The notes: generated by a model not told the origin, from the letters alone. Shown: positions 35,548-47,573, counted from the stretch's first letter. The stretch is 64,000 bases of DNA from Allobosea sp. LC85 (GCF_000735605.1 NZ_JPKG01000018.1:24731-88730); one strand, 5' to 3'. Translations and numbers: made by a program.

Positions 35548-36993
35548 TCAGTTCGCGCGGCGCCGGGCGCCGCCATTGCGACGTTGCTCTGTTCTTTGCT
35601 GCAAGAACGCGACGCCGCCAAGCCCTTCCTTGCCGGCAACGCTGTCTTTTCGCGCCGAAGGCGCCTCAGTACGCTGCGGCGGACGGTCATTGCGCGGAGT
35701 CTCGCTGCGCTGACCGCCGGCATGCTGGGGCTTGCCCGCCTGCTGCGGCTTCGCGCCCTGGCGCTGGCCCTGCGGCCGGCCATGATCACGCCCACCACCG
35801 GAGCCCTGGCCATTGCGGCCGCGGCCCTGGTTCTGCGGCGGCTTCTTTGGCGTGCGGCCATCCCAGTGCGGCACCTCGCCGACCGGGGTCAGCGAAACGC
35901 GGGTGAGCTTCTCGATCGCCGCGAGGTCGCCGCGCTCTTCCGGGGTACAGAAGGCAATGGCGACGCCTGTGGCACCGGCGCGCGCGGTGCGGCCGATGCG
36001 GTGGACATAGGTTTCCGCCACGTTCGGCAGGTCGAAATTCACGACATGGCTGACGCCGTCGACATCGATGCCGCGCGCCGCGATGTCGGTCGCGACCAGA
36101 ATGCGCAGCTCGCCATCACGGAAAGCGCCGAGGGCGCGCTCGCGCTGGCCCTGGCTCTTGTTGCCGTGGATGGCGGCCGACTTGATGCCGGACTGCTCAA
36201 GCTGGCGCACGACCTTGTCCGCACCATGCTTGGTGCGCGTGAACACGATCGCGCGCTCCATCTCCGGCACGCCGAGCGTCTTCGCCAGCAGGGCCGGCTT
36301 GTGGCCGGGGTCGGTGAAAATGACGCGCTGCTCGACCTTCTCGGCGGTCGTGGCGACCGGCGTCACCGCAACCTCGACCGGATTGGTCAGATAGGCCGAG
36401 GCGATCTCGCGGATCTGCTTCGGCATGGTCGCCGAGAACAGAAGGGTCTGGCGCTTGGCCGGGATCAGCGTCGCAATCCGGCGCAAGGCATGGATGAAGC
36501 CGAGATCAAGCATCTGATCGGCCTCGTCGAGCACCAGGAACTCGATCTCGCGCAGCGAGACTGCGCGCTGGTCGACAAGATCAAGCAGGCGGCCGGGCGT
36601 GGCGACGAGGATGTCGACGGTCTGCCCGAGCGCGCGGATCTGCTTGCCGACGGGCACGCCGCCGAAGATCACAGCCGATTTGACTGTGGTGAACTGGGCG
36701 TAGGTGCGGATGCTGGTCTCGATCTGCGCCGCGAGTTCACGCGTCGGGCTCAGGATGAGTGCACGCACCGAGCGCGGCTGCATGCGCCGCGGGTTGTTGA
36801 GCAACCGGTGCAGCATCGGCAACGAGAAGGCGGCCGTCTTGCCCGTGCCCGTCTGGGCCGCGCCGAACAGATCCTTGCCTTCGAGAATAGGGGGGATGGC
36901 CTGCGCCTGGATGGGCGTCGGCTTGGAATAACCTTCAGCCGCGAGCGCCTTGAGAAGCTGCTCGGCGAGGCCGAGGTCTGTAAATTGTGTCAA
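35548..36993 (-). CDS. DEAD-box ATP-dependent RNA helicase, RhlE-like
   Basis: About 481 residues with all helicase motifs: F-then-Q motif (GYSKPTPIQAQAIP), AAQTGTGKT (I), PTRELAAQ (Ia), LDEADQMLDLGF (II), SAT (III), and HRIGRTARAG (VI). The C-terminus from about residue 385 is a Gln/Gly/Arg/Pro-rich tail for RNA binding. The start is taken as TTG at 36993 (giving TQFTDLGL), since no ATG fits the family start; the frame upstream to 37104 shows no homology. It lies about 190 bp after cspA, pointing to a cold or RNA-remodelling role. Confidence 0.94.
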   Translation of the reverse strand: MTQFTDLGLAEQLLKALAAEGYSKPTPIQAQAIPPILEGKDLFGAAQTGTGKTAAFSLPMLHRLLNNPRRMQPRSVRALILSPTRELAAQIETSIRTYAQFTTVKSAVIFGGVPVGKQIRALGQTVDILVATPGRLLDLVDQRAVSLREIEFLVLDEADQMLDLGFIHALRRIATLIPAKRQTLLFSATMPKQIREIASAYLTNPVEVAVTPVATTAEKVEQRVIFTDPGHKPALLAKTLGVPEMERAIVFTRTKHGADKVVRQLEQSGIKSAAIHGNKSQGQRERALGAFRDGELRILVATDIAARGIDVDGVSHVVNFDLPNVAETYVHRIGRTARAGATGVAIAFCTPEERGDLAAIEKLTRVSLTPVGEVPHWDGRTPKKPPQNQGRGRNGQGSGGGRDHGRPQGQRQGAKPQQAGKPQHAGGQRSETPRNDRPPQRTEAPSARKDSVAGKEGLGGVAFLQQRTEQRRNGGARRRAN

Positions 36994-37145
36994 AACAGGT
37001 CTTTCTGAAGCCGAAACGCAAGGGGCGCATGTGGAAACCGGCTGCGCCACCGAATGGATTCGGCATTGAAGTACGTCATTTCCGTCCGGCGAACCGCTAG
37101 CCACTGCGCCGAAAGGTATTGTTGTAAAGGTATCGGTAGAGAGAG

Positions 37146-37171
37146 CCGGGAGAGTGCGGACACCCTCCCGG
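37146..37171 (-). terminator. Hairpin downstream of cspA
   Basis: CCGGGAG and CTCCCGG arms enclose an inner GTG-CGGA-CAC stem with one mismatch. It follows the cspA stop by 14 bp on the minus strand, but no T-run follows, so it may act as a stabilising or attenuating structure. Confidence 0.45.
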
Positions 37172-37184
37172 TCAGTATTCAGCC

Positions 37185-37394
37185 TCAGGCGACGACGAGA
37201 TTGCCGGCCGAGGACTTGCCGGTCTTGCGATCGGCGATCAGCTCAAAGGAGACGACCTGACCATCGCGCAACTCGCGCAGGCCGGCACGCTCGACAGCGC
37301 TGATGTGGACGAAAACGTCCTGGCCGCCGGCCTCAGGGGTGATGAAGCCATAGCCCTTGGTGGTGTTGAACCACTTCACGGTGCCCTTGTTCAT
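37185..37394 (-). CDS. cspA: Cold shock protein, CspA family
   Basis: A 69-residue single cold-shock domain. RNP1 is KGYGFITPE and RNP2 is VFVHISAV, giving the ssDNA/RNA-binding face. The start MNKGTVKWFN is canonical. The roughly 170 bp upstream up to the divergent frame is free of genes, which allows the long 5' leader typical of cold-regulated csp mRNAs. The helicase and IF-1 downstream fit a role in unwinding and re-initiating RNAs at low temperature; this is inference. Confidence 0.97.
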   Translation of the reverse strand: MNKGTVKWFNTTKGYGFITPEAGGQDVFVHISAVERAGLRELRDGQVVSFELIADRKTGKSSAGNLVVA

Positions 37395-37664
37395 AGGGGT
37401 AGTCCTTACGTTTCAGATCCGCGTTCGTATGTGGAAGACACGACTTGACGCGCGGACGCCTCGCCGTGGCCTTGATAACGATGTGTGGTGGATCTGAATC
37501 GTGCCCGCCGACCGGGAAATCCCGCGCGGAGGATTGGCCAGAACCCGGCCGCATCTCGTCTTACATGGGCGGCACTAGCATAAATTGCAATGCGGGTCCA
37601 GCGCAGCGCCCTGATGCGCAACGGAGTGCCTCGATGGCCGTCCGACATGGCGGCGCTCTCACGA

Positions 37665-38369
37665 TCAGTCGATCTCGCCCAGAAGCCGGACGAGGCCACC
37701 CAGATCCGTCAGCCGGCGATAGCGCTGCTCCGCAACCGGTTCCTCGGCATGTTCGAGCACCCAGGTCAGTTCATGCGGCACATGCACGGCCCAGGCCCCC
37801 GCCTGCAGCGCCGGCAGGATGTCCGACTTCAGCGAGTTGCCGACCATCATTGCATGTCTCGCGCCGTCACCATGACGGGCGAAGATGCGTTCATAGGTCG
37901 TGACGCTCTTGTCGCTGACGATCTCGACCGCCTGGAAGAAATCGCCGAGCCCTGACTGGGCGAGCTTGCGTTCCTGATCAAAGAGATCGCCCTTGGTGAT
38001 CAGCACCAGCCTGTATTCGGAGGCCAAAGCCTCCAATGTTTCCTGTACACCCGGAAGCGTCTCGACCGGATGCGCCAGCATCTCACGCCCGGCGGCAAGG
38101 ATCTCCGCAATGACGGAGGCCGGCACATTGCCGCCTGTGATCTCGATCGCGGTCTCGATCATAGAGAGCGTGAAGCCCTTGATGCCAAATCCGTAGAAGC
38201 CGAGATTGCGGCGCTCCGCATCCAGCAACCTGCCGGAGATGTCGGCCGCTTCGCCGTGCTCGCCGAGCAGGGTGACGAAACGGTCCTCCGTCAGCCGGAA
38301 GAACTGCTCGTTCTGCCAGAGCGTGTCGTCGGCATCGAAGCCGATCGTGGTCAGCGCGCGAGACGGCAC
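37665..38369 (-). CDS. HAD superfamily hydrolase (YjjG-like)
   Basis: A 234-residue HAD phosphatase. Motif I is GFDADDTLWQ, with the nucleophile and acid aspartates; motif II LVLITKGD; motif III lysine around KSVTTYERI; motif IV MVGNSLKSDILPALQAG. The cap domain is helical (about residues 20-95). YjjG-type enzymes dephosphorylate nucleotides or sugars; the substrate is not defined. It ends at 37665, with 270 bp to cspA that hold the csp leader and a divergent gap. It lies 4 bp after the alpha/beta hydrolase and is probably co-transcribed. Confidence 0.9.
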   Translation of the reverse strand: MPSRALTTIGFDADDTLWQNEQFFRLTEDRFVTLLGEHGEAADISGRLLDAERRNLGFYGFGIKGFTLSMIETAIEITGGNVPASVIAEILAAGREMLAHPVETLPGVQETLEALASEYRLVLITKGDLFDQERKLAQSGLGDFFQAVEIVSDKSVTTYERIFARHGDGARHAMMVGNSLKSDILPALQAGAWAVHVPHELTWVLEHAEEPVAEQRYRRLTDLGGLVRLLGEID

Positions 38370-38373
38370 GGTC

Positions 38374-39195
38374 TCAGCCCTTCAACTCGGACATGAAGCG
38401 GTCGACCTCGGCATTGAAACGCGTCGCATCCTCGAAATAGACGGAATGGCCCGTTTCGGGAACGCTGACGAAGCGGCCCCGCGGAGCATGGGCGGCGACG
38501 GCCTCTACGCCACAAGGTGGGACGACGAGGTCATCGGCGCCTGAAAGGAACAAGGCGGGACAATCGAGTGCGGCAAGGTCCGCGGGCGAGCGGTTGCGCG
38601 CCTCCCAGATGCGTTGTCGAACAAGGGCCTTGTCCAGGCCTGCATTGATGCGGTCGATGGATTTGTAGAGCTCGTAGAGCGCCGGCAAGCGTTTCGCGAA
38701 GGCTTCGCCGCAGGCGGGATGGATACCGCTCTCGGCCCAACGCGGCAGAGTCTCATCGACTCGCCGCTGCCAGGCCGCGAGTTCGCTCGAGATATCGCTT
38801 TCGGCCTTGCCGAAATCGAGCGTGCCGGTGGTGCAGGCCATGACGAGCCCTCTCACCGCCCCGGGGTTCGCCAGCGCATAGTCCACACAGCTCCAGCCGC
38901 CCATGGATTGCGCGACCAGGACCGGCCGCTCCAGCGACAGATGGGTGATCAGCGCGGCAAGATCGCCGGCATAGTCTGCCGGATCAGGACCGCCGGCCAC
39001 CGGCTCCGACGGCGAGAAGCCGCGATGAGCGAAGGTCACGCAGCTGTGCCGCGGGCTGAAATGAGCGACCTGCTGCCACCAGGACAGATGATTGCCGCCC
39101 AGCCCATGAGCGAACACGATCGGCGGGCCGGAGCCCGTGACCTCGTAATAGAGCTTGCCGAAAGGGCGGGAGAGTTGGCCAATACGCGTCTGCAT
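38374..39195 (-). CDS. Alpha/beta hydrolase
   Basis: A 273-residue alpha/beta-hydrolase fold enzyme. The oxyanion segment IVFAHGLGGNHLSWWQQ, the nucleophile elbow LVAQSMGGWSCV (Ser), the acid in LFLSGADDLVVPP and the histidine in VPETGHSVYFE form a complete catalytic triad. It may be an esterase, lactonase or haloperoxidase-like enzyme; the substrate is unknown. It is followed after 4 bp by the HAD gene. ppdK lies upstream on the same strand with a 98-bp gap. Confidence 0.9.
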   Translation of the reverse strand: MQTRIGQLSRPFGKLYYEVTGSGPPIVFAHGLGGNHLSWWQQVAHFSPRHSCVTFAHRGFSPSEPVAGGPDPADYAGDLAALITHLSLERPVLVAQSMGGWSCVDYALANPGAVRGLVMACTTGTLDFGKAESDISSELAAWQRRVDETLPRWAESGIHPACGEAFAKRLPALYELYKSIDRINAGLDKALVRQRIWEARNRSPADLAALDCPALFLSGADDLVVPPCGVEAVAAHAPRGRFVSVPETGHSVYFEDATRFNAEVDRFMSELKG

Positions 39196-39293
39196 GGTGC
39201 GAAACTAGACCGGTGAGCGTTATCGCGCCAATGCGGGATTGTCGGTCTCGGGCGCAGCATGGCGCAGGCCCGAGACCGATGTCCAAGAAATGC

Positions 39294-41978
<2,685 letters not shown>

Positions 41979-42154
41979 CACAACTACCTCTTCATCCAGC
42001 CGGGCTCATGAACGCGCCGGCGATCCAAAAGTTTCATGCGAAGCGCCACCGGCACAGACAGCCGGGCAGCAGGGACCGGCGAGGTCATGCCGAAAAGCGG
42101 ATGAACAATCAATGAGCGAGGCTGCAGCAGGATTGCTGCAGATCTGCGACGCTC

Positions 42155-42652
42155 TCAGCCACGCGAAGGGCTGCGCGCCGCGCGCGGCCAACGCAGCGGC
42201 CAGTTGACGATACGTTCGGGCAGGTCGTCCTCATGCACGTCATCTTCACTGGCGAAGACCCGACCGCGCACCGAGACGCCGGCCGCGACGACCGTCGCTG
42301 GATCGCCGGACACCAGCGGATGCCACCAGGGCAGGTCGCGTCCCTCCCCGACCAGACGATAGGCGCAGGTCGGCGGCAGCCAAGGGAGCGTGCGAACCTC
42401 GTCCGGAGTGAGTGTCACGCAATCGGGAACGATCGTCGAGCGATTGGAGTAATCCTTGCAGCGGCATGCGCCGGCATCGAACAATCTGCAGCCGATATCG
42501 GTGGCGTGGATGCGACCGGTATCCTCATCCTCCAGCTTCACGAGGCAGCAGCGCCCACAGCCGTCGCAGAGCGATTCCCACTCCTGCGGGGTCATCTCGT
42601 CGAGCGTCTTGCTACGCCAGAATGGCTCTGGCCGGATGGGTGCGTCCGTCAT
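42155..42652 (-). CDS. YcgN family cysteine-cluster protein (UPF0260)
   Basis: A 165-residue protein with the characteristic eight-cysteine arrangement: [15 protein letters not shown], then a [17 protein letters not shown] and TIVPDCVTL, and a further cysteine in [10 protein letters not shown]. YcgN/YkgJ-related proteins are thought to bind zinc or an Fe-S cluster; the role is unknown. The start at 42652 (MTDAPIRPE) is chosen because the family starts near [14 protein letters not shown] and the upstream 38 residues look non-coding. It is divergent from the PBP gene across 267 bp with nothing else recognisable. Confidence 0.9.
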   Translation of the reverse strand: MTDAPIRPEPFWRSKTLDEMTPQEWESLCDGCGRCCLVKLEDEDTGRIHATDIGCRLFDAGACRCKDYSNRSTIVPDCVTLTPDEVRTLPWLPPTCAYRLVGEGRDLPWWHPLVSGDPATVVAAGVSVRGRVFASEDDVHEDDLPERIVNWPLRWPRAARSPSRG

Positions 42653-42919
42653 GGAAGCGCTTATGCGCCCTCGTGGAGTTCGTGGAAAGCGCCGCGATGC
42701 CGCGCATCCCAGTTGCACGCTGCTCCGGACAGACTGTTTCGCAATGGCACGGATCGTCTGGCGCAAAACCTGCTGTTCAGCTGTTTAAAGGATGACGCTG
42801 GCCTTCCCGTGCGCATAGGTCGATCCTATGTCCTTCCCAAGGGGCGCTTTGGGTTGCCAACACCATCCGGTCGCGGCAGGAGATAACGGCAGCTTTTCGT
42901 CAGGGTGGCCCGGGCGGCG

Positions 42920-45145
42920 ATGGAGTTCAGGAAGGCACACTGGACGACCCGTCTCAAGCGCTTCGCGCTTGGCGTCGATTCATGGATCGACGACACGCTC
43001 TGGGGCGCGGGCCGCCGCGCGGGCGAAGCCTATGAGCGCGTGCGCAGCTATGCCGACCGGCTGACCGTCTCCGGCGGCAAGCGGGTCGTAGCGGAGGTCG
43101 CGAGCGAGGGCCTGAATGTCGGGATCGCCGGCGCTCTCGTCCTGCTCATGCTCGCAATCCCCGCCTTCCGCGAGGGCCGCGAGGAGGCGCTCAAGCATCA
43201 GGTCTTCGCGGTGACCTTCCTGGACCGGTACGGCTCCGAGCTCGGCCATCGCGGCGCGCGCCATGACGACTCGCTGAAGCTCGAGGAACTGCCGGACCAT
43301 CTCATCAAGGCCGTTCTGGCAACCGAGGATCGGCGTTTCTACGACCATTTCGGCATCGACATCTTCGGGACCTTTCGCGCGATCACGGTGAACGCACGGG
43401 CCTCGGGCGTGGTTCAAGGCGGGTCGTCGCTGACCCAGCAGCTCGCCAAGAACCTCTTCCTGAGCAATGAGCGGTCGCTCGACCGCAAGATCAAGGAAGC
43501 GTTCCTGTCTCTGTGGCTCGAATACAGGCTGACCAAGAACGAGATCCTCAAGCTCTATCTCGACCGCGCCTATACGGGCGGCGGTACTTTTGGCGTGGCG
43601 GCCGCGTCGGAATATTATTTCGGCAAGTCCGTGAAGGATGTCAGCGTCGCCGAGGCCGCCATGCTGGCCGGCCTGTTCAAGGCGCCGACCAAATATGCGC
43701 CTCACGTCAATCTGCCGGCGGCCCGTGCCCGCGCCAATGACGTGCTGAACGCGATGGTCGATGCCGGCTTCATGACGGCAGGCCAGATCGACAGCGCAAA
43801 GCGCAACCCGGCCACCCCGGTCGATCGCAAACGGGACGCCAGCCCCGACTACTATCTCGACTGGGCCTTCGAAGAGGTTCGCAAGCTGGCTGAGGACGGC
43901 AAGATCGGCCCGGACCGGGTGCTGACCGTCAAGACGCCGCATGATCCGGCAATCCAGGATCGTGCCGACCACGCGATCGAAACGATCCTGCGCCAGCATG
44001 GCCCGGCCTATCATGCCAAACAGGCGGCGAGCGTGGTCATGGATCCCGACGGCGCCGTGCGCGCGATCGTCGGCGGGCGCGACTACGGCGCGAGCCAATT
44101 CAACCGCGCGACGGCAGCAAGGCAGCCAGGCTCTTCGTTCAAGCCGTTCGTCTATGCAGCAGCGCTCTCGTCTGGCCTCTACCGTCCGAATACGATCGTG
44201 ACCGATCGCCCGGTCTGCATCGGAAACTGGTGTCCGAACAATTACGGCCGCTCCTATGCCGGATCGCTACCGCTGACGGTGGCGCTGGCGAAATCGATCA
44301 ACACGATCCCGGTGCAGATGTCGGTTGCGATCGGCCGCGCCACGGGCGAGACCCATGAGGCACGCGCGGCGCGCATCGGCCGGCTGAAGATCATCGAAAC
44401 CGCGCGCGCCATGGGCTTGACCACGCCGCTGACCGACACGGTCTCGCTGCCCATCGGCGCAGCCGAGGTGACGGTCATGGATATGGCAGCGGGCTATGCC
44501 GTGCTCGCCAATGGCGGGCTGCGTGCCAAGCCCTATGCCGCGATCGACATCCATAATTCGCAAGGCGATCTGATCTATCGGCATGATCGCGACGACAGCA
44601 CCGGCAAGCGCGTGCTGAGCACCCAGGTCTCGCAGGACTTGAACTTCATGCTGTCCAAGGTTCCGACCGAGGGCACCGGGCGTCGCGCCGCGCTCGACGG
44701 CGTCGTCACGGCCGGCAAGACCGGCACCACCAATGGCTACAAGGACGCCTGGTATGTCGGCTATTCCGGCAATCTGGTCGGCGCGGTGTGGTTCGGCAAC
44801 GATGACTCGTCGGAGACCGCCAATATGACGGGCGGTTCCCTGCCGGCGATGACCTGGAAGGAGATCATGCAGTTCGCCCATCAGGGGCTGGAACTGAAAC
44901 CGATCCCGGGCGTGACGCCCGTGATCGATCCGAAGGTCGCAGCGCTCGCCAAGGCCAACGCTCCTGCAGCCGACACCGCAACGCCGGGTGCGGGGGCTGG
45001 CCATATGCCGCGCCAGTCCTTCGAAGTGCTCTCGGCCGTCGGCGCGATGTTCCGAACGATTGAACCGGTGCGCGCTGCAGGACGGACGGCCCAGGCCGGC
45101 ATCCAGGATATGACGCCACCGGGTGGCGCAAGCCGTATCCGCTGA
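42920..45145 (+). CDS. Class A penicillin-binding protein (PBP1A/1C-type)
   Basis: A bifunctional peptidoglycan glycosyltransferase/transpeptidase of about 741 residues. A basic N-terminus leads to one membrane segment (LNVGIAGALVLLMLAIPAF). The GT51 domain has TEDRRFYDHFGID and QGGSSLTQQLAKNLF. The transpeptidase domain has the acylating serine in RQPGSSFKPFVYA, the second motif SIN, and KTGT in VVTAGKTGTTN. There is no beta-lactamase-like inhibitor tail. An ATG at 42920 is used; a GTG at 42905 is in frame. Next come a DUF1214 and DUF1254 pair after 12 bp. Confidence 0.95.
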   Translation: MEFRKAHWTTRLKRFALGVDSWIDDTLWGAGRRAGEAYERVRSYADRLTVSGGKRVVAEVASEGLNVGIAGALVLLMLAIPAFREGREEALKHQVFAVTFLDRYGSELGHRGARHDDSLKLEELPDHLIKAVLATEDRRFYDHFGIDIFGTFRAITVNARASGVVQGGSSLTQQLAKNLFLSNERSLDRKIKEAFLSLWLEYRLTKNEILKLYLDRAYTGGGTFGVAAASEYYFGKSVKDVSVAEAAMLAGLFKAPTKYAPHVNLPAARARANDVLNAMVDAGFMTAGQIDSAKRNPATPVDRKRDASPDYYLDWAFEEVRKLAEDGKIGPDRVLTVKTPHDPAIQDRADHAIETILRQHGPAYHAKQAASVVMDPDGAVRAIVGGRDYGASQFNRATAARQPGSSFKPFVYAAALSSGLYRPNTIVTDRPVCIGNWCPNNYGRSYAGSLPLTVALAKSINTIPVQMSVAIGRATGETHEARAARIGRLKIIETARAMGLTTPLTDTVSLPIGAAEVTVMDMAAGYAVLANGGLRAKPYAAIDIHNSQGDLIYRHDRDDSTGKRVLSTQVSQDLNFMLSKVPTEGTGRRAALDGVVTAGKTGTTNGYKDAWYVGYSGNLVGAVWFGNDDSSETANMTGGSLPAMTWKEIMQFAHQGLELKPIPGVTPVIDPKVAALAKANAPAADTATPGAGAGHMPRQSFEVLSAVGAMFRTIEPVRAAGRTAQAGIQDMTPPGGASRIR

Positions 45146-45157
45146 ACAGGCTTCGCC

Positions 45158-45733
45158 GTGCGCATCCTCACTCTCTCCTACATCATCGCACTCGGCGCCG
45201 GGCTGGGGCTCGCCTCGGCACATCTTGCCGTCGCGGAGCGTCCTCCGCTCGGAAGGCTGCAGGTCGGCTCATGGACAGCGTGGCCGCGCAGCGGCGGGCG
45301 CGATGTCGATCCTTATATGCGGGCCTATCTGGCCCGTGGCGTTCATCTGCCGCTTGGCTCCGGCGAAGGGCTCGAGCTGATCGCGGAGCGCGACGAGAGC
45401 GGCCAGATGCTCGATGGGCGCTGCCGTTATCTCATCACGGGAACGACGCCGACGACGCGGGGCTGGACACTGAACGTCACCGATACCGCAGGACACGCCT
45501 TCCACCTGCCGCTCGAACGCAGCGGGTTCACCGATGCCGAGATCGTGCGCGACGAGAGCGCCGGTTTGCGAGCGGTCGCTGGGACGACGCCTGAGGCCGG
45601 GAATTGGCTGCCATTGCCCATTCGTGGGCATTTCCAGTTTCGGCTGAGGCTCTACGATACGCCGATCTCGGGACATGCGAGCGAGTTGCGTCCGGAGTCC
45701 CTTCCCCGCATCGGCCGGATCGATTGCCGATGA
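45158..45733 (+). CDS. DUF1214-family exported protein
   Basis: A 191-residue protein with an N-terminal signal or anchor segment, ILTLSYIIALGAGLGLASAHLAVA. The body includes ARGVHLPLGSGEGLELIAERD and ends in SLPRIGRIDCR, as is usual for DUF1214 domains, which often pair with DUF1254. Its stop overlaps the next gene's start (ATGA at 45730), so the two are probably translated together. It follows the PBP by 12 bp, which suggests cell-envelope placement. The reaction is not known. Confidence 0.85.
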   Translation: MRILTLSYIIALGAGLGLASAHLAVAERPPLGRLQVGSWTAWPRSGGRDVDPYMRAYLARGVHLPLGSGEGLELIAERDESGQMLDGRCRYLITGTTPTTRGWTLNVTDTAGHAFHLPLERSGFTDAEIVRDESAGLRAVAGTTPEAGNWLPLPIRGHFQFRLRLYDTPISGHASELRPESLPRIGRIDCR

Positions 45734-46371
45734 CGACCTTCGAGTCCTCCCACGGTACTTCCGGTCCTGTCATTGCGAAGTCAAACCGGACGGTGAATTG
45801 GCGTCAGCGCATCACGACTGCGATCCGTCGCTTCGCCCTGGCGACGGTGGCCGGGCTGCTGCTGGCGGGAATCGTCCATATCGTGACCGTGCTGCTGATC
45901 CCTCTCCTGTCGGAGCGCGATGCGGCAACGGCCTATGCGGCGTTGGGCACCGGGGGGCAGGCCGAACTGGTGACGGCGCAGAGGGCCGAACTGCCGGCCC
46001 CGCGTGATGCTGATCCTGCTCTCGTGACCGCCGTTTGCAGCTATGATCTGAGTGCGGGCCCAATGCGGGTGGTGGCGCGCGTCGGTTCGCTGCCGCTCGG
46101 ACTGTCGCTGCACCGGCGTGGCGGCGGTGTCGGCTACGCCATTACGGACCGCGCCGCGATCCGCGGGATTCTGGAATTCGTGGTGATGACCAGCGAACAG
46201 CTCGACGAGCGGCTTGCACGCGACGAGGAGGGAGAGACCACGCGCGAACTGCGTGTCGTATCCGACACGGAGCAGGGCCTGATCGTCGCGCGTGTGCTGG
46301 CGAAGCTGCCGTCCGACCGGTCCGATGCCGAGGCGATGGCCAAGAGCGTCGCCTGCGGCCTGGCCGATTGA
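45730..46371 (+). CDS. DUF1254-family membrane-anchored protein
   Basis: A 213-residue protein. After a 35-residue basic lead, one membrane segment ([26 protein letters not shown]) is followed by a DUF1254-like domain of about 150 residues (AAYAALG-type start, LVTAVCSYDLSAGPMRVVARV, LGLSLHRRGGGVGYAITD). The ATG at 45730 overlaps the DUF1214 stop; the upstream in-frame region to 45604 is the shadow of that gene. The two form a small envelope unit downstream of the PBP. It abuts the next gene's 3' end on the opposite strand. Confidence 0.82.
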   Translation: MTTFESSHGTSGPVIAKSNRTVNWRQRITTAIRRFALATVAGLLLAGIVHIVTVLLIPLLSERDAATAYAALGTGGQAELVTAQRAELPAPRDADPALVTAVCSYDLSAGPMRVVARVGSLPLGLSLHRRGGGVGYAITDRAAIRGILEFVVMTSEQLDERLARDEEGETTRELRVVSDTEQGLIVARVLAKLPSDRSDAEAMAKSVACGLAD

Positions 46372-47163
46372 TCAACCCTTGTGGACCACCGGCCTGGACG
46401 GCTCGTCATTCCGGAAGGTGCCGATCAGCGGCAGCTTGCAGAGGGGCCCGGCCTCGGCCTCGAGCGCCATGATGCTGCGTTCGGCCCTGACCGCGTCGCG
46501 CGCCGGCATCTCGACCACGAGATTGGCCAGCGCATAGCGGTAACTTTCCAGCCGGAAGCCGACACGCTCGCAGACCCAGAGGATCAGGCCTTCATTCTCG
46601 ATCACGCGCGCGAGCGCCGGATCGTTCTGATCGGGCGGCACGAGGGGCGATGCCTCCAGCGTCTTCATCCGGATCCGGTCAGCCGCAACCACCCTGGCCG
46701 CATTGCCCCGGAACGGCCCGATCAGCAAGCGGTCAGCGTTCGCATCCTCGGCCAGCCGGTTGTAGCGCGAAGCCTGTGACCGGAAGGAGCCGGATATCAG
46801 CGATCGATGATAATCGGAGATGTTGCTGGACTGAGCGGCGACCGGCAGGATTCGGGCATGAGCCAGATCCGAGACCTGACGCTCGAAGACGTTGCGCTCA
46901 TGTGCCGGCATGACGAAGCGCCAGGCCCGATCCCGCAACTGTTCCTCGTCGTCTGTCATGTGGAAATACGATACCGCCTCGCCGCGTGCGGTCGCGGACC
47001 AGAAGCCGATGCTGGGCGCAATCGTATCGTTCCAGATACCGGGACGCGGGCGGCCGAAGTCGCCGCTGCCGGGCGCGCAGGCCCCTGCCGACAAGGCCGC
47101 CGCCAGAGCCAGTTGCAGGCTCCCCCTGCCCGCACCGGAACGCATACGCCGCAACGGGAGCAT
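46372..47163 (-). CDS. Probable lipoprotein or exported hypothetical
   Basis: A 263-residue protein with an N-terminal signal region, LQLALAAALSAGACAPGSG, that could be a lipobox although the -3 position is unusual. The body (GIWNDTIAPSIGFWSATARGE, HMTDDEEQLRDRAWRF, HERNVFERQVSDLAHARIL, LLIGPFRGNAARVVAADR, NEGLILWVCERVGFRLESY) has no recognised domain. Its ATG overlaps the stop of the upstream 76-residue gene. It lies in a tail-to-tail arrangement with the DUF1254 gene with no gap. Confidence 0.7.
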   Translation of the reverse strand: MLPLRRMRSGAGRGSLQLALAAALSAGACAPGSGDFGRPRPGIWNDTIAPSIGFWSATARGEAVSYFHMTDDEEQLRDRAWRFVMPAHERNVFERQVSDLAHARILPVAAQSSNISDYHRSLISGSFRSQASRYNRLAEDANADRLLIGPFRGNAARVVAADRIRMKTLEASPLVPPDQNDPALARVIENEGLILWVCERVGFRLESYRYALANLVVEMPARDAVRAERSIMALEAEAGPLCKLPLIGTFRNDEPSRPVVHKG

Positions 47164-47393
47164 CACGCCGGCTGCCTGACACTCTTGGGAGCGGACTTGG
47201 CACGCTTGGGAGCGGACTTGGCACGGGACCGAGTGCCGGGCTTTCGCTCCGGCCTGCCAGGCGCGCGCGGCTCCGGCGGGCGCTCGTAGCGCACACCGGT
47301 GAAGAACAGGATCGCCCCGGTTTCCCGGGGAGCGGCCGGGAGCGAGCCGGCAACCCTGCGCCGACGCGGCGCGAAAGGAATGACGACGGCCAT
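47163..47393 (-). CDS. Small basic Arg/Pro-rich protein
   Basis: A 76-residue protein with a hydrophobic N-terminus (MAVVIPFAPRRRRVAGSLP), a central GAILFFTGVRYERPPEP and a C-terminus with RAKSAPK repeated twice. Basic and probably disordered; possibly nucleic-acid associated. Its stop overlaps the ATG of the downstream lipoprotein-like gene (TGATG), so the two are coupled. A 21-bp tandem duplication in the DNA encodes the repeated tail. No domain is known. Confidence 0.55.
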   Translation of the reverse strand: MAVVIPFAPRRRRVAGSLPAAPRETGAILFFTGVRYERPPEPRAPGRPERKPGTRSRAKSAPKRAKSAPKSVRQPA

Positions 47394-47506
47394 GATGCGC
47401 CTCCTTGGTTGGCGCTTAAGGTTGCGGTCGAGTCAGGGAACGGATGGCACGGCGCGGGCCGGCGCCGGCAGCCAAGGCCCTCAAACCGCATCAGGCCCCG
47501 ACATGG

Positions 47507-47522
47507 TTAACGTCACATTAAC
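47507..47522. promoter_or_regulatory. CtrA-type site upstream of DUF2336 gene
   Basis: TTAACGTCACATTAAC is an exact TTAA-N7-TTAAC, the core of the alphaproteobacterial CtrA box. It lies 52 bp upstream of the DUF2336 start in the 180-bp divergent region shared with the small basic protein. It is a strong match in a genome where TTAA is rare. Confidence 0.72.
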
Positions 47523-47573
47523 GCGTCGGGCATAAGTTGACGGAAACCACCGAGTCTCCGACGAGTAGTCAGT

